A DNA stretch of 64,000 nucleotides from an uncultured Flavobacteriales bacterium (GCA_913054135.1 CAJXJK010000003.1:248001-312000); one strand, 5' to 3'; positions 36,629 through 45,501 are shown, numbered from the stretch's first letter. Notes: a model not told the origin generated them from the sequence alone. Program-made: numbers and translations.

Positions 36629-37073
36629 GTTAAAAAGCGTACACTTTTCTGTTGAATTATTTGGAGGCAGTTCTTTAATGTTGTAAATTGGAGCTGTGCT
36701 TTTAGCGATAACCTTGAGAACAGGTTTTAAAATCCTAGTTCGAAACCGTTGAAAGCCTAATTCGATTTCATTTTGAATGCATTTTAGAAATACAACACTT
36801 TATTTCTCTTCTTTTTTTTCTAGAAGAAAATTTCTTTTTTTATCGGCATTAAATACTTTGATTATATCAAATCGAATTAGACGTATAATGAGCGTGGCTG
36901 TTCTTCCACTTCGCTAAGCGAACGCTTCAAATCTGTCTCAGACTTTATGAAATCTATCTTAAGAATTACATCCAATAAAAATGGGCGTCATGGATTTCTC
37001 TGCAAAGTCTCAAAACTGTAAACTCTACACATATATATATTAGCGCGCAAAGCCTTGTACGCTACTTACTGTG
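36629..37073. other. Gene-free stretch before a strong terminator
   Basis: No reading frame above about 60 codons begins here on either strand, and no tRNA, tmRNA, RNase P, SRP or 6S pattern was recognised. The stretch is AT-rich with a pyrimidine tract (about 36801-36820), a short palindrome TTCGCTAAGCGAA, and the 19-base element at 37052-37070. It may be a long 3' untranslated region or hold an unknown RNA. Confidence 0.5.
37052..37070 (-). repeat. 19-base element, inverted near-copy of 34299
   Basis: The minus-strand reading AGTAAGTAGCGTACAAGGC differs from the plus-strand site at 34299-34317 at one base. It sits just before the terminator hairpin at 37074. Confidence 0.55.
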
Positions 37074-37107
37074 AAAAAAGGCGCTTAATTCTAAGCGCCT
37101 TTTTTTG
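37074..37107. terminator. Strong bidirectional intrinsic terminator
   Basis: GGCGCTTA and TAAGCGCC pair perfectly around a 4-base loop, with an A-tract before and a T-tract after, so the hairpin can work on both strands. Confidence 0.88.
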
Positions 37108-37140
37108 TAACTTTTGAGTAGATCAGATTGTTCTACTAAT

Positions 37141-37719
37141 ATGAGCCCAAAACTTTTAATCTTGTTGATCATTTTGCCATATAATGGCCTAAGTCAAAAA
37201 GAGGATTCTACTTTTTTTACAAAGCTTAAGTATAGACAGGGCGTCAGTTTTAAGACAGAGTTAGCTGACCTTCAACTTGGGCTTGATTACAACTACAATA
37301 ATTGGTTTGGACTTGGTTACCGTCATTATCAATCATATAATTTAGGTCTCATTTTTAGACCAGAATCTAAATGGAGTGCTCTAAATGGGAAAGTGGCCTA
37401 TGGCGGATTCGAAGTAGGAGTGAGTCAAAACGCACGTTTCAGCCTTAGAAAACCAATATACTTTTCAATGTATGCCTCTTACTATGGCTTAATCGCACTA
37501 GGCCACAGTAATTACAAGCTTTTTGATGATTACATTAATGGTGGCCGAATGTTAATTGGTCTCAGTGGCTTTAAGAATCGGTTTAGAGTCTCTGCATTGA
37601 TAGGGGCAGGTGTTCAAGAAAGAAAACAAGACTTGTTTTATTCTGTTCATACTTATGCGGCCTTTTATCCTAATATCATGATTCAATTAGGATTTTTCTT
37701 TGACAAAAAGAAAGACTAA
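37141..37719 (+). CDS. Probable outer-membrane beta-barrel protein
   Basis: The ATG at 37141 (MSPKLLILLIILPYNGLSQ) opens a signal peptide; the upstream TTG is rejected. The 192-residue product has alternating strands rich in aromatics and glycine (LGLDYNYNNWFGLGYRHYQSYNLGLIFRP, KVAYGGFEVGVSQ, ILPFFAS-like patterns) and ends IMIQLGFFFDKKKD, consistent with a small barrel. No named family is recognised. It lies upstream of pepT with a 31-base gap, and a strong terminator precedes it. Confidence 0.7.
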   Translation: MSPKLLILLIILPYNGLSQKEDSTFFTKLKYRQGVSFKTELADLQLGLDYNYNNWFGLGYRHYQSYNLGLIFRPESKWSALNGKVAYGGFEVGVSQNARFSLRKPIYFSMYASYYGLIALGHSNYKLFDDYINGGRMLIGLSGFKNRFRVSALIGAGVQERKQDLFYSVHTYAAFYPNIMIQLGFFFDKKKD

Positions 37720-37750
37720 TTATCTTAGTGCTTCCTAAAAAATTGAAAGC

Positions 37751-39001
37751 ATGAACATCAAAGATTACATCCACACAGTATCAGATCGATTTATTAAGTA
37801 TGCCAAGATAGATACAGAGGCAGACCCGAACTCTACGACTTTTCCATCTTCAATGAAACAAAAAGATTTAGGAAAAGTCTTGGTTCAAGAACTTCTTGAT
37901 ATTGGTGTCTCTGATGCCGAAATGGATGAGTGGGGTTATGTTTATGCAACAATTCCGGCTAACTCATCTAAGGACATACCGACAATTTGTTTTTGTGCAC
38001 ATATGGACACAGCCCCTGATTGCTCAGGTAAAGATGTAAAACCGATTTTGCACAAGAATTATGATGGTAACCCTATTACTTTGCCAGACGACAATTCTCA
38101 GGTAATTACTACTGACAAACATCCTTACTTGAAAGAGAAAATTGGAGATGATTTGATTACAGCATCTGGGTTAACATTGCTTGGTGCAGATGATAAAGCT
38201 GGGGTCGCCTGCATAATGGATTTCACAAACTTTATGATGAATAATCCAGGCTTTGAACATGGAAAAATCAGAGTGCTTTTTACTCCAGATGAGGAGATTG
38301 GAAGAGGAGTAGACCACATTGATATGGAAAGGTTGAATGCCGATTACGGATACACTTTAGATGGAGGAGTTTTAGGCTCAATTGAGGATGAAAGTTTTTC
38401 GGCAGATGCTGTTGAGATCATTATTCACGGAATATCAGCACATCCAGGCTATGCTAAAAATAAATTGGTTCATTCAATTAAAGTTGCAAGTGATTTCATT
38501 GATGAATTACCAAAAGATTCGTGGTCACCAGAAACAACTTCTCATAGAGAAGGGTTTGTTCACCCAACTTCAATAGACGGGGCTTTAGAAAAAACAACAG
38601 TTAAGTTCATTATTAGAGATCACATAACGTCGAAACTGGCTGAATATGAAGAAAGACTTAAAGGTATTTTAGATACTGTGGTTGCTAAGTACCCAGGGGT
38701 GACTTGTGAGTTCAAAATTACTGAACAGTATAGAAACATGAAAGAGGTCATTAAAGAAGTGCCGTTTGTTACGGATAATGCCATTGACGCAATGAAAAGA
38801 GCGGGTGTTGAGCCTAGACCAGTGATTATTAGAGGCGGAACTGATGGCTCGCGTCTATCATTTATGGGTCTACCTTGTCCAAATCTTTTTACTGGTGAAA
38901 TGGGTATTCATTCTAAGCACGAATATGTTAGTGTTCAGGATATGCAGAAGGCAGTTCAAACAATGGCTCACCTAACTCAAATTTGGGAAGAAAACGCTTA
39001 A
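37751..39001 (+). CDS. pepT: Peptidase T (tripeptidase, M20B)
   Basis: This 416-residue protein is a cytoplasmic dizinc aminotripeptidase. Metal and catalytic motifs are visible: FCAHMDTAPD (H and D), LLGADDKAGVA, the catalytic glutamates in FTPDEEIGRG, DGG after YTLDG, and the distal MGIHSKHEYVSVQDM histidine. The dimerisation domain contains IIIHGISAHPGYAKNKLVHS, typical of PepT. Length is normal (about 410). It converges with the aminotransferase-fold gene, overlapping it by four bases. Confidence 0.95.
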   Translation: MNIKDYIHTVSDRFIKYAKIDTEADPNSTTFPSSMKQKDLGKVLVQELLDIGVSDAEMDEWGYVYATIPANSSKDIPTICFCAHMDTAPDCSGKDVKPILHKNYDGNPITLPDDNSQVITTDKHPYLKEKIGDDLITASGLTLLGADDKAGVACIMDFTNFMMNNPGFEHGKIRVLFTPDEEIGRGVDHIDMERLNADYGYTLDGGVLGSIEDESFSADAVEIIIHGISAHPGYAKNKLVHSIKVASDFIDELPKDSWSPETTSHREGFVHPTSIDGALEKTTVKFIIRDHITSKLAEYEERLKGILDTVVAKYPGVTCEFKITEQYRNMKEVIKEVPFVTDNAIDAMKRAGVEPRPVIIRGGTDGSRLSFMGLPCPNLFTGEMGIHSKHEYVSVQDMQKAVQTMAHLTQIWEENA

Positions 39002-40155
39002 GATATTAAAGCCGATTTAGACTTAATTGACCTAACTGCGTCTATCAATGTTTCAATCTCTTTTTCATTATTGTATGGTTGAAAAGACACACGCATAAAT
39101 GTGTTTTTACCGTCATAGTTAAATACAGGAATCTCAATTTTGTAATCATTGAAAAGCGTTTCTTTAAGTAAGGCTGGGTCAGGAGTGTTAACTGGTATGC
39201 TACAAATTTGACCAAGAAATTCAGGACATACAGTACAAATTGGCGCACTGTTTAATTCTTCTGAGATAATTGGGTAGAAGTGTTGAAGCTCTTTCTTGGA
39301 TACCGCGGTTTTAGCCATCCAATCATACTTTTCCATAAAACTCAAACAATCTGGTGTCGTTAAAAAGGCCGAGAAATCTCGCGTGCCTTGATATTGATGA
39401 TAATCTTGAAATTGAGATTCAGAAGGGAATTGAGCTTCATATCCCCATGAAATAATCAACGGGTCAAAACTGTTTTGCACTTCTTTTGAAGCATATAAGA
39501 AAGAGCTTCCTTTCGGAGCCAAAACCCATTTGTGAAGGGCGCCTGTATAAACATCAGCCTTGAGCTCTGAAAGGTCTAATGGAATATGTGCAGGAACGTG
39601 TGCTCCGTCAATTATTGTCATCAAGCCAAGCTCTTTTGCTCGCTCGCAGATCTCTTTTACTGGGTAAATTAAGGCAGTAGAACTTGTGATTTGTGAAAGG
39701 CAAATAATTTTTGTTTTTGACGTAAGACCCGCCCAAAATTCTTCTATAAACTGCTCTTTACTTTTTAAAGGAAGTGTAATTTGTTGTCGAACATATTTCG
39801 CGCCAGCTTTACCACAGTAGTAATTCCATGCCCTATCAACAGCCCCATATTCTTGATTGGTCGAAAGGACTTCATCACCTTCTTCTAAGTTCAAACTCTT
39901 AATTACAATATTCATTGCTGTTGAAGGGTTTGTGACATAAATCAAATCTTCTTTTGGAGCATTAATGAAATTAGCCAAGGCCTGTTTTGATTTGTCTTGA
40001 AGTTCAACACCAGTTTTGGTAACGAACTGAACTGGGTCAGATTCGAGCATTCTTTGATATCCTTGATAGGCGTCAAAAACCTCTTTTGGACAGGCGCCAA
40101 ATGAACCATGATTTAAATAGGTAATTTCAGGATTGAGTAAAAAATGCTCTTTCAT
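38998..40155 (-). CDS. Aminotransferase class V-fold PLP enzyme
   Basis: The ATG at 40155 (MKEHFLLNPEITYLNHGSFGACP) fits the family start; an upstream TTG is rejected. The 385-residue protein has the isopenicillin-N-epimerase-like signature YLNHGSFGACP, the PLP lysine K209 in GALHKWVLAPKG, and IDGAHVPAHI with the ring-stacking aspartate. Such enzymes include cysteine desulfurase-like and epimerase-like members. The actual substrate cannot be told, and it is not a typical IscS because no active-site cysteine loop is evident. It has a clear -7 box upstream. Confidence 0.88.
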   Translation of the reverse strand: MKEHFLLNPEITYLNHGSFGACPKEVFDAYQGYQRMLESDPVQFVTKTGVELQDKSKQALANFINAPKEDLIYVTNPSTAMNIVIKSLNLEEGDEVLSTNQEYGAVDRAWNYYCGKAGAKYVRQQITLPLKSKEQFIEEFWAGLTSKTKIICLSQITSSTALIYPVKEICERAKELGLMTIIDGAHVPAHIPLDLSELKADVYTGALHKWVLAPKGSSFLYASKEVQNSFDPLIISWGYEAQFPSESQFQDYHQYQGTRDFSAFLTTPDCLSFMEKYDWMAKTAVSKKELQHFYPIISEELNSAPICTVCPEFLGQICSIPVNTPDPALLKETLFNDYKIEIPVFNYDGKNTFMRVSFQPYNNEKEIETLIDAVRSIKSKSALIS

Positions 40156-40170
40156 AAATATTCGTTTTCT

Positions 40171-40178
40171 CAAATATA
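40171..40178 (-). promoter_or_regulatory. -7 box of the aminotransferase-fold gene
   Basis: TATATTTG on the minus strand matches TAnnTTTG exactly and is 15 bases before the ATG at 40155. A -33 element is not obvious. Confidence 0.45.
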
Positions 40179-40236
40179 GACAACAAATATTTCAGATGTA
40201 AAGGTCGTTTAGGGGAATTAGTTTTATTTTCACAAC

Positions 40237-40620
40237 ATGATCTTTTTTCTTGCTTGTGGTTTAATATTAGCATCACTCATATTGTTTGCGAGAATTGCAA
40301 TGCTGTCTATGAGGCCCAGAGTAGAAGCAGTTATTGATGAGGTTGTTGATGAAGAAAAGCACTGGTGGGCGAAAACGACATCCAAGATTGTAACACTCAC
40401 GTTTACATATGAAAGCCAACTTTTTGAGAAAAAGAGAAGTTACTTGATGAGCTCTAAAGCAAAGGCGGGAGACAAAGTGGTCTTATCTATAAATCCAAAG
40501 AAAACGACAGATTATGATCCACATAATTTGAAATTACCAATCATTGGAGCAATTATTTTGGGAGTGGCCGGTTTCGGATTGTTGTACTTTTGTCTCTTCA
40601 TGATTGAATGGCTTGATTAA
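40237..40620 (+). CDS. DUF3592-like two-helix membrane protein
   Basis: This 127-residue protein has a transmembrane helix at each end (about 2-24, IFFLACGLILASLILFARIAML, and about 97-120, LPIIGAIILGVAGFGLLYFCLF). Between them is a beta-rich domain (TSKIVTLTFTYESQLFEKKRSYLMSSKAKAGDKVVLSINPKKTTDY). This arrangement and the GDKV-x-x-x-x-NP motif match DUF3592 proteins of unknown role. It is followed 45 bases later by glutathione peroxidase and may be co-transcribed with it. Confidence 0.75.
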   Translation: MIFFLACGLILASLILFARIAMLSMRPRVEAVIDEVVDEEKHWWAKTTSKIVTLTFTYESQLFEKKRSYLMSSKAKAGDKVVLSINPKKTTDYDPHNLKLPIIGAIILGVAGFGLLYFCLFMIEWLD

Positions 40621-40665
40621 AGTCGAACAAACCGTCTACAAAGAATGTTATTAAAATAAAAAATT

Positions 40666-41187
40666 ATGAAAAAATCACTTTTAGTATTATCCGTTATCAT
40701 TAGTTCTTTAGCAATAGGACAGAAGTCTATTCACGATTTTAGCTTCGAAACTTTAGATGGACAAACAATGAGTTTTGCTGACTTTAAAGGGAAGAAAATC
40801 TTGATTGTTAACACTGCTTCTGAATGCGGGTTCACTCCTCAATATGAAGGGCTGCAGAAACTTCATGAAGAAATGGGTGACAAAGTGGCTATCATTGGTT
40901 TTCCGGCAAATAACTTTGGTAAACAAGAGCCGGGTAAAAATGAAGAAATAGCGACTTTTTGCAAAGTGAATTACGGGGTAACTTTTACAATGGCATCAAA
41001 AGTCTCTGTAAAGGGGGATGACATTAATGAAATATTTGCTTGGCTTATCAAACAGAAGAATCCAGATCATAAAGGAGACATTAAATGGAATTTTGAGAAG
41101 TTCTTGTTAAATGAAGAGGGTGAGCTAACCAATAGATTCAGAAGCGGAGCAAAGCCTATGTCCGATAAAATCACATCAAAAATCTAG
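40666..41187 (+). CDS. Glutathione peroxidase family, exported
   Basis: This 173-residue protein is a cysteine-type glutathione peroxidase; in Bacteroidota these usually work with thioredoxin rather than glutathione. A signal peptide (MKKSLLVLSVIISSLAIGQ) sends it to the periplasm. Catalytic residues are C54 in NTASECGFTPQ, the Gln region GFPANNFGKQEPG, and Trp/Asn in KWNFEKFLL. No selenocysteine codon is used. It reduces peroxides and protects the envelope; its partner is not encoded nearby. Confidence 0.93.
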   Translation: MKKSLLVLSVIISSLAIGQKSIHDFSFETLDGQTMSFADFKGKKILIVNTASECGFTPQYEGLQKLHEEMGDKVAIIGFPANNFGKQEPGKNEEIATFCKVNYGVTFTMASKVSVKGDDINEIFAWLIKQKNPDHKGDIKWNFEKFLLNEEGELTNRFRSGAKPMSDKITSKI

Positions 41188-41232
41188 ACGCATTTTATTA
41201 CGCGCGCATAATAAAAAAAGCAAAATTCTCTG

Positions 41233-41262
41233 TTGGACGTCCTCATATTTTTGGTAAATTTG
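41233..41262 (+). promoter_or_regulatory. Promoter of the etfBA operon
   Basis: TAAATTTG at 41255-41262 matches TAnnTTTG, and TTGG at 41233-41236 supplies the -33 TTG at the expected distance (18 bases). It drives a leader of about 95 bases. Confidence 0.65.
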
Positions 41263-41363
41263 CGCCCTGAATTAGATGAACTGTTTTCTAAATAGAAACT
41301 GTTCAATTAGATAATTAGGGTTAAAGGGGAGTTTGACCTCTTAAATCCAATAAATAGACAAAT

Positions 41364-42104
41364 ATGAAATTTTTAGTTTGTATCAGTAAAGCTCCAGATA
41401 CAACAAGTAAAATTGAATTCACTGATGGTGACACAAAATTCAATGAAGCTGGAGTTCAATATATTGTAAATCCATATGACGAGTGGTACGCATTGGTTCG
41501 TGCACTTGAGTTGAAAGAATCTTTAGGAGGTTCGGTTACGACAATCACAGTTGGTGAGGTTGGTGATGAATCTATCATCAGAAAAGCTTTAGCAATTGGA
41601 GCAGATAATGCGGTTAGAGTAAACGCTGAAGCTAATGATGCTTATTTCACAGCATTTCAAATAGCAGAGTACGCGAAGGCTAATGGATTTGATATTGTTT
41701 TCACAGGAAAAGAAACTATTAACTATAATGGTTCACAAGTTGGTGGTATGGTTGCAGAAATGTTAAACCAACCATTCGTTTCTCTTGCTTCTAAGCTAGA
41801 GTTAAACGGAGGTGCTGCAACAATTAATAGAGAAATGACAGGTGGTGTTGAGGTAGTTGAGGTGAATACTCCATTCGTAGTTAGTTCTGCAAAAGGAATG
41901 GCAGAGCAAAGAATTCCGAACATGAGAGGAATTATGGCTGCAAGAACAAAGCCTCTTGAGGTAATTGAGCCAGCTGCATGTGAAGATTTAACTTCTTTTG
42001 CGACCTATTCTTTACCAGAAGCAAAGTCGGCATGTAAGTATGTTGAAGCAGATAACATTGCAGAATTAGTAAACCTGTTGCACACAGAAGCAAAGGTAAT
42101 TTAA
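41364..42104 (+). CDS. etfB: Electron transfer flavoprotein beta subunit
   Basis: This 246-residue protein is EtfB, which binds AMP and pairs with EtfA to carry electrons from acyl-CoA dehydrogenases to the quinone pool. Conserved segments are MKFLVCISKAPDT at the start, the KALAIGADNAVRV helix, FDIVFTGKETINYNGSQVGGMVAEML and the signature near VVEVNTPFVVSSAKGMAEQRIPNMRGIMAARTKP. It is followed 19 bases later by etfA. The upstream promoter matches the Bacteroidota consensus. Confidence 0.96.
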   Translation: MKFLVCISKAPDTTSKIEFTDGDTKFNEAGVQYIVNPYDEWYALVRALELKESLGGSVTTITVGEVGDESIIRKALAIGADNAVRVNAEANDAYFTAFQIAEYAKANGFDIVFTGKETINYNGSQVGGMVAEMLNQPFVSLASKLELNGGAATINREMTGGVEVVEVNTPFVVSSAKGMAEQRIPNMRGIMAARTKPLEVIEPAACEDLTSFATYSLPEAKSACKYVEADNIAELVNLLHTEAKVI

Positions 42105-42123
42105 CCCATTTTAATATTTAGAT

Positions 42124-43065
42124 ATGTCAGTATTAGTTTATATAGATACATTAAACGGTTCGGTTGCAAAGAATGCAATGGAGGCCGTGAATTACGGGAG
42201 TAAAATTGGGTCAACAACTGTTGTTACCAATGGATCAATTTCAGAAGAAGATTTAGCAGCATTAGGAAACGTAGGAGCAACAAAAGTTTTGGTAAATAGA
42301 GCTGTGACTACGAATGATGCTTCTCAAATTACAAACATTGTTGCTGCAGCTGCAGATTCTTGTGGAGCATCTACAATTGTTTTTTCTCAAGATTTAACTG
42401 GTAGAGCTGTCGCACCAAGATTGTCGGCAAAATTGAAAGCGGGATTAGCATCAGGTGCAATCGCCTTGCCTTCAGCAGATGGTTCTGTTAAAGTGAATGT
42501 GTTTTCAGGAAAAGCTTTCGGAAACGTTTCTTTTAACTCAGATAAAAAAATTATCTCATTAACTCCAAACTCAATTCAAATTGAAGAAACAGGTGGTTCA
42601 GCTGCCGTTGAAGAGTTTAATGCAGATGCTGGTTCAGCTTCACTTACAGTGAAAGATGTTCAAAAGCAAGAAGGTGATGTATTGTTGCCAGAAGCAGAAT
42701 TGGTTGTTTCAGCAGGTAGAGGATTGAAAGGACCAGAGAATTGGGGAATGGTAGAAGATTTGGCTAAAACTCTTGGAGCTGCAACTGCATGTTCAAGACC
42801 AGTTGCTGATATCGGATGGAGACCTCATCACGAACACGTAGGTCAAACAGGTGTTGCAATTAGACCTAACTTATATATTGCTGCCGGAATTTCAGGAGCG
42901 ATTCAACATCTTGCTGGTGTGAATGGTTCTAAAGTAATTGTAGTAATCAACACTGATCCTGAAGCGCCTTTCTTTAAAGCTGCTGATTATGGGATAGTTG
43001 GAGATGCATTTGAAGTTCTTCCTAAATTAAAAGAAGAAATTGAGAAATTAAAAGCTCAAAATTAG
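42124..43065 (+). CDS. etfA: Electron transfer flavoprotein alpha subunit
   Basis: This 313-residue protein is EtfA, the FAD-binding partner of EtfB. The FAD domain is clear: GRGLKGPENWGMVEDLAKTLGA, CSRPVADIGWRPHHEHVGQTG, then PNLYIAAGISGAIQHLAGV and VVINTDPEAPFFKAADYGIVGD. Length and order are usual. Its terminator begins 26 bases after the stop. With EtfB it probably supports fatty-acid or amino-acid oxidation. Confidence 0.96.
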   Translation: MSVLVYIDTLNGSVAKNAMEAVNYGSKIGSTTVVTNGSISEEDLAALGNVGATKVLVNRAVTTNDASQITNIVAAAADSCGASTIVFSQDLTGRAVAPRLSAKLKAGLASGAIALPSADGSVKVNVFSGKAFGNVSFNSDKKIISLTPNSIQIEETGGSAAVEEFNADAGSASLTVKDVQKQEGDVLLPEAELVVSAGRGLKGPENWGMVEDLAKTLGAATACSRPVADIGWRPHHEHVGQTGVAIRPNLYIAAGISGAIQHLAGVNGSKVIVVINTDPEAPFFKAADYGIVGDAFEVLPKLKEEIEKLKAQN

Positions 43066-43090
43066 TACTTTAGTATAAAGCTAAAATAAA

Positions 43091-43124
43091 GGTTCCGCTA
43101 GCTTAGCGGAATCTTTTGTTTTTT
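43091..43124 (+). terminator. Intrinsic terminator of etfBA, running into the next start
   Basis: GGTTCCGCT pairs with AGCGGAATC (one G-U), followed by a tract of mostly T up to 43124. The ATG of the next gene follows directly at 43125. Confidence 0.8.
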
Positions 43125-43721
43125 ATGGATAAGATTGAATTAAAAATCATTGGTCTCTCATATAGCCAGACACAATCTGGGGCTTATGCCTTGGTGTTGT
43201 CTGAGAAACAAGGTGTTAGACGTTTGCCAATAATAATTGGTGGTTTCGAAGCTCAATCTATCGCGATCGAATTAGAGAACATGAAGCCTTCTCGCCCGCT
43301 CACGCATGACCTATTTAAAGCCTTTGCTGAATCATTCAAAGTGACAATTAAAGAAGTAATTATTTACAATTTAATTGAAGGTGTTTTTTATTCAAAACTA
43401 GTTTGTGATAAAGATGGTGAAGAGGTAGAGATAGATGCAAGAACGTCTGACGCTATTGCAATTGGTATTCGTTGCGCTTGTCCTGTTTATACATTTGAAC
43501 ACATTTTAAGTTCTGCTGGTATCCAATTAGAAGAAGAAATGGAAGAAGGCGGGGCAGTTCAGGTTGAAAGTGAAGGTGAAGCTGTAGCGGCCGAAGCTGA
43601 CACTAATGAATTGGGCGCTATGTCCACTGAAGATCTAAATAGTCTTTTGCAAGAAGCATTGGATAATGAAGATTATGAGAGAGCATCTGAAATTAGAGAT
43701 GAACTCAACAAACGAAACTAA
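43125..43721 (+). CDS. Bifunctional nuclease family protein (DUF151) with UVR tail
   Basis: The ATG at 43125 (MDKIELKIIGLSYSQTQSG) gives 198 residues. The DUF151 domain occupies about 1-140 (YALVLSEKQGVRRLPIIIGGFEAQSIAIELENMKPSRPLTHDL, then IDARTSDAIAIGIRCACPVYT). Members have nuclease activity in some species. A UVR motif ends the protein (about 165-198, EALDNEDYERASEIRDELNKR), which suggests DNA-repair-linked contacts. It overlaps the nucleoside transporter start by 23 bases. Confidence 0.9.
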   Translation: MDKIELKIIGLSYSQTQSGAYALVLSEKQGVRRLPIIIGGFEAQSIAIELENMKPSRPLTHDLFKAFAESFKVTIKEVIIYNLIEGVFYSKLVCDKDGEEVEIDARTSDAIAIGIRCACPVYTFEHILSSAGIQLEEEMEEGGAVQVESEGEAVAAEADTNELGAMSTEDLNSLLQEALDNEDYERASEIRDELNKRN

Positions 43722-45501
43722 CTCTTTCAACATCCTGAAAAAACTCCACTTCATACTTTTTGCCGGATTATTGGCTCTATTTTCTTCTTGTGGAACTGAA
43801 AAAGCTGATCCAATTGTTGGAAAATGGTTGGTGACTGAAGAACAAGATTCAATTGAACATTTTATATTATTTGCAGGACCTGACCAGAGTAACTCATTCA
43901 CTGAATTTGGTTGGTTTAAAGACACCATTAAAGGAAGTTGGAAACGAAACCAAGACACATTAAGACTTACTTATGTTACTCCAGAGTCGGTTACGGCAGA
44001 TTCAGTTACTGTTGAAAATGATGCAGACGGCTCAACCATCACTTCATTTTATGCCAATGACAAATTGGTGTCAACTACTAAAGATGGAGAAGTAGTTGCG
44101 GCTTCTAATGAGCAAACAATCATAACGACATCCTTAACTGATCAAAGATTGGTGTTTAACCATCTCAATCAACGAAATGATTACGTTAAAGAGGTTAAAG
44201 TTCAAAAAGGAATTTCATTCATGTCTGTTATAAGGGGTGTGCTCGGAATGGCTTTTTTACTGGTTTTGACTTTTCTCTTCTCTGCAGATAAAAAACGAAT
44301 TGATTGGGGACTTGTTATTAAGGGAACCCTGCTGCAAGTTGTTATTGCCATTTTGGTTTTAAAGGTGCCATTTATAGAGCAAGGCTTCAAGTTTGTTAGT
44401 GATGGATTTGTTACCGTCATAGAGTATACAGATGAAGGAACTGATTTCTTATTTGGACAAATGGGAATTGGTGTTGTTCAGGCTCCACTTTTAACTTTCG
44501 CAATTAAAGTATTACCAACAATTATATTCTTCTCCGCCTTAATGAGCATCTTCTATTATTTAGGGATAGTGCAAAAGGTTGTTTTTGTTTTTGCTTGGGT
44601 GATGAAGAAGTTCATGAAATTATCAGGAGCTGAATCACTGGCTGCAGCCGGAAATGTATTTTTAGGACAAACTGAGTCGCCACTATTAGTGAAGCCTTAT
44701 TTATTAGGGATGACCAAGTCAGAGCTGATGTGCTTAATGACTGGTGGAATGGCAACCATTGCTGGAGGTGTATTAGCAGCTTATGTTTTCTTTTTAGGAG
44801 GAGACGACCCAGTTGAAAGAGCCTTTTTTGCCAAGCATCTATTAACGGCATCAATTATTTCTGCGCCAGCAGCTGTCGTAGCTGCCAAAATATTAATTCC
44901 TGAAACTGAAGAGATTAATAAAGACCTTACGATTAACAAAGAGAAGCTAGGAACGAATCTTTTAGAGGCAATTGCTAACGGAACAACAGATGGCTTGAAG
45001 CTTGCTGTGAATGTTGGAGCAATGTTGCTTGTGTTTACAGCATTAATGGCCATGGGCAATGGAATTCTTGGCTGGATTGGTGAAGCAACCAATTTGAATG
45101 ATGTAATTGCAGCCGGTACTCCTTATAAAGATGGATTATCGTTTCAATTTATTCTCGGATATGTAGGAGCCCCAATTGTGTGGATGCTAGGAGTGGAAAG
45201 TGGAGACATGGTGCTTGTTGGAGAATTGTTAGGTCAAAAAACTATCTTGAATGAATTCATTGCCTATCCGCGATTGGGTGAATTGAAAGCTCAAGGAGCG
45301 CTCTCTGAAAAGTCAGTAATCATAGCAACTTATATGCTTTGTGGATTCGCAAACTTTGCTTCAATTGGTATCCAAATTGGTGGTATCGGTTCATTAGTCC
45401 CAAGCCGTAAGGGCTTACTATCTAAGCTCGGAATGCGCGCATTACTAGGCGGAACGATCGCTAGTTTAATGACAGCTGCAATAGTTGGCATGATGTATTG
45501 A
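43699..45501 (+). CDS. CNT-type nucleoside transporter with N-terminal lipoprotein-like domain
   Basis: This 600-residue protein starts at the ATG at 43699 (MNSTNETNSFN). The C-terminal 420 residues are a concentrative nucleoside transporter with about ten helices and CNT signatures such as GNVFLGQTESPLLVKPYL and MTGGMATIAGGVLAAYV. In front lies a lipobox-like segment (LLALFSSC, about residue 30) and a 130-residue extracytoplasmic domain of lipocalin-like pattern (DPIVGKWLVTEEQDS, GSWKRNQDTLRLTY). Such fusions occur in Flavobacteria but the front domain's role is unknown. It is translated in overlap with the nuclease gene. Confidence 0.88.
   Translation: MNSTNETNSFNILKKLHFILFAGLLALFSSCGTEKADPIVGKWLVTEEQDSIEHFILFAGPDQSNSFTEFGWFKDTIKGSWKRNQDTLRLTYVTPESVTADSVTVENDADGSTITSFYANDKLVSTTKDGEVVAASNEQTIITTSLTDQRLVFNHLNQRNDYVKEVKVQKGISFMSVIRGVLGMAFLLVLTFLFSADKKRIDWGLVIKGTLLQVVIAILVLKVPFIEQGFKFVSDGFVTVIEYTDEGTDFLFGQMGIGVVQAPLLTFAIKVLPTIIFFSALMSIFYYLGIVQKVVFVFAWVMKKFMKLSGAESLAAAGNVFLGQTESPLLVKPYLLGMTKSELMCLMTGGMATIAGGVLAAYVFFLGGDDPVERAFFAKHLLTASIISAPAAVVAAKILIPETEEINKDLTINKEKLGTNLLEAIANGTTDGLKLAVNVGAMLLVFTALMAMGNGILGWIGEATNLNDVIAAGTPYKDGLSFQFILGYVGAPIVWMLGVESGDMVLVGELLGQKTILNEFIAYPRLGELKAQGALSEKSVIIATYMLCGFANFASIGIQIGGIGSLVPSRKGLLSKLGMRALLGGTIASLMTAAIVGMMY

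Noticed and set aside
36885-36920. Possible leader peptide or recombination site (a short ATG frame and palindrome TTCGCTAAGCGAA)
   Set aside because: Nine codons are too few for a supported call and no dif-like arrangement is present.
36629-37073. Possible 6S, tmRNA or RNase P RNA
   Set aside because: None of the conserved sequence blocks of these RNAs was recognised by eye.
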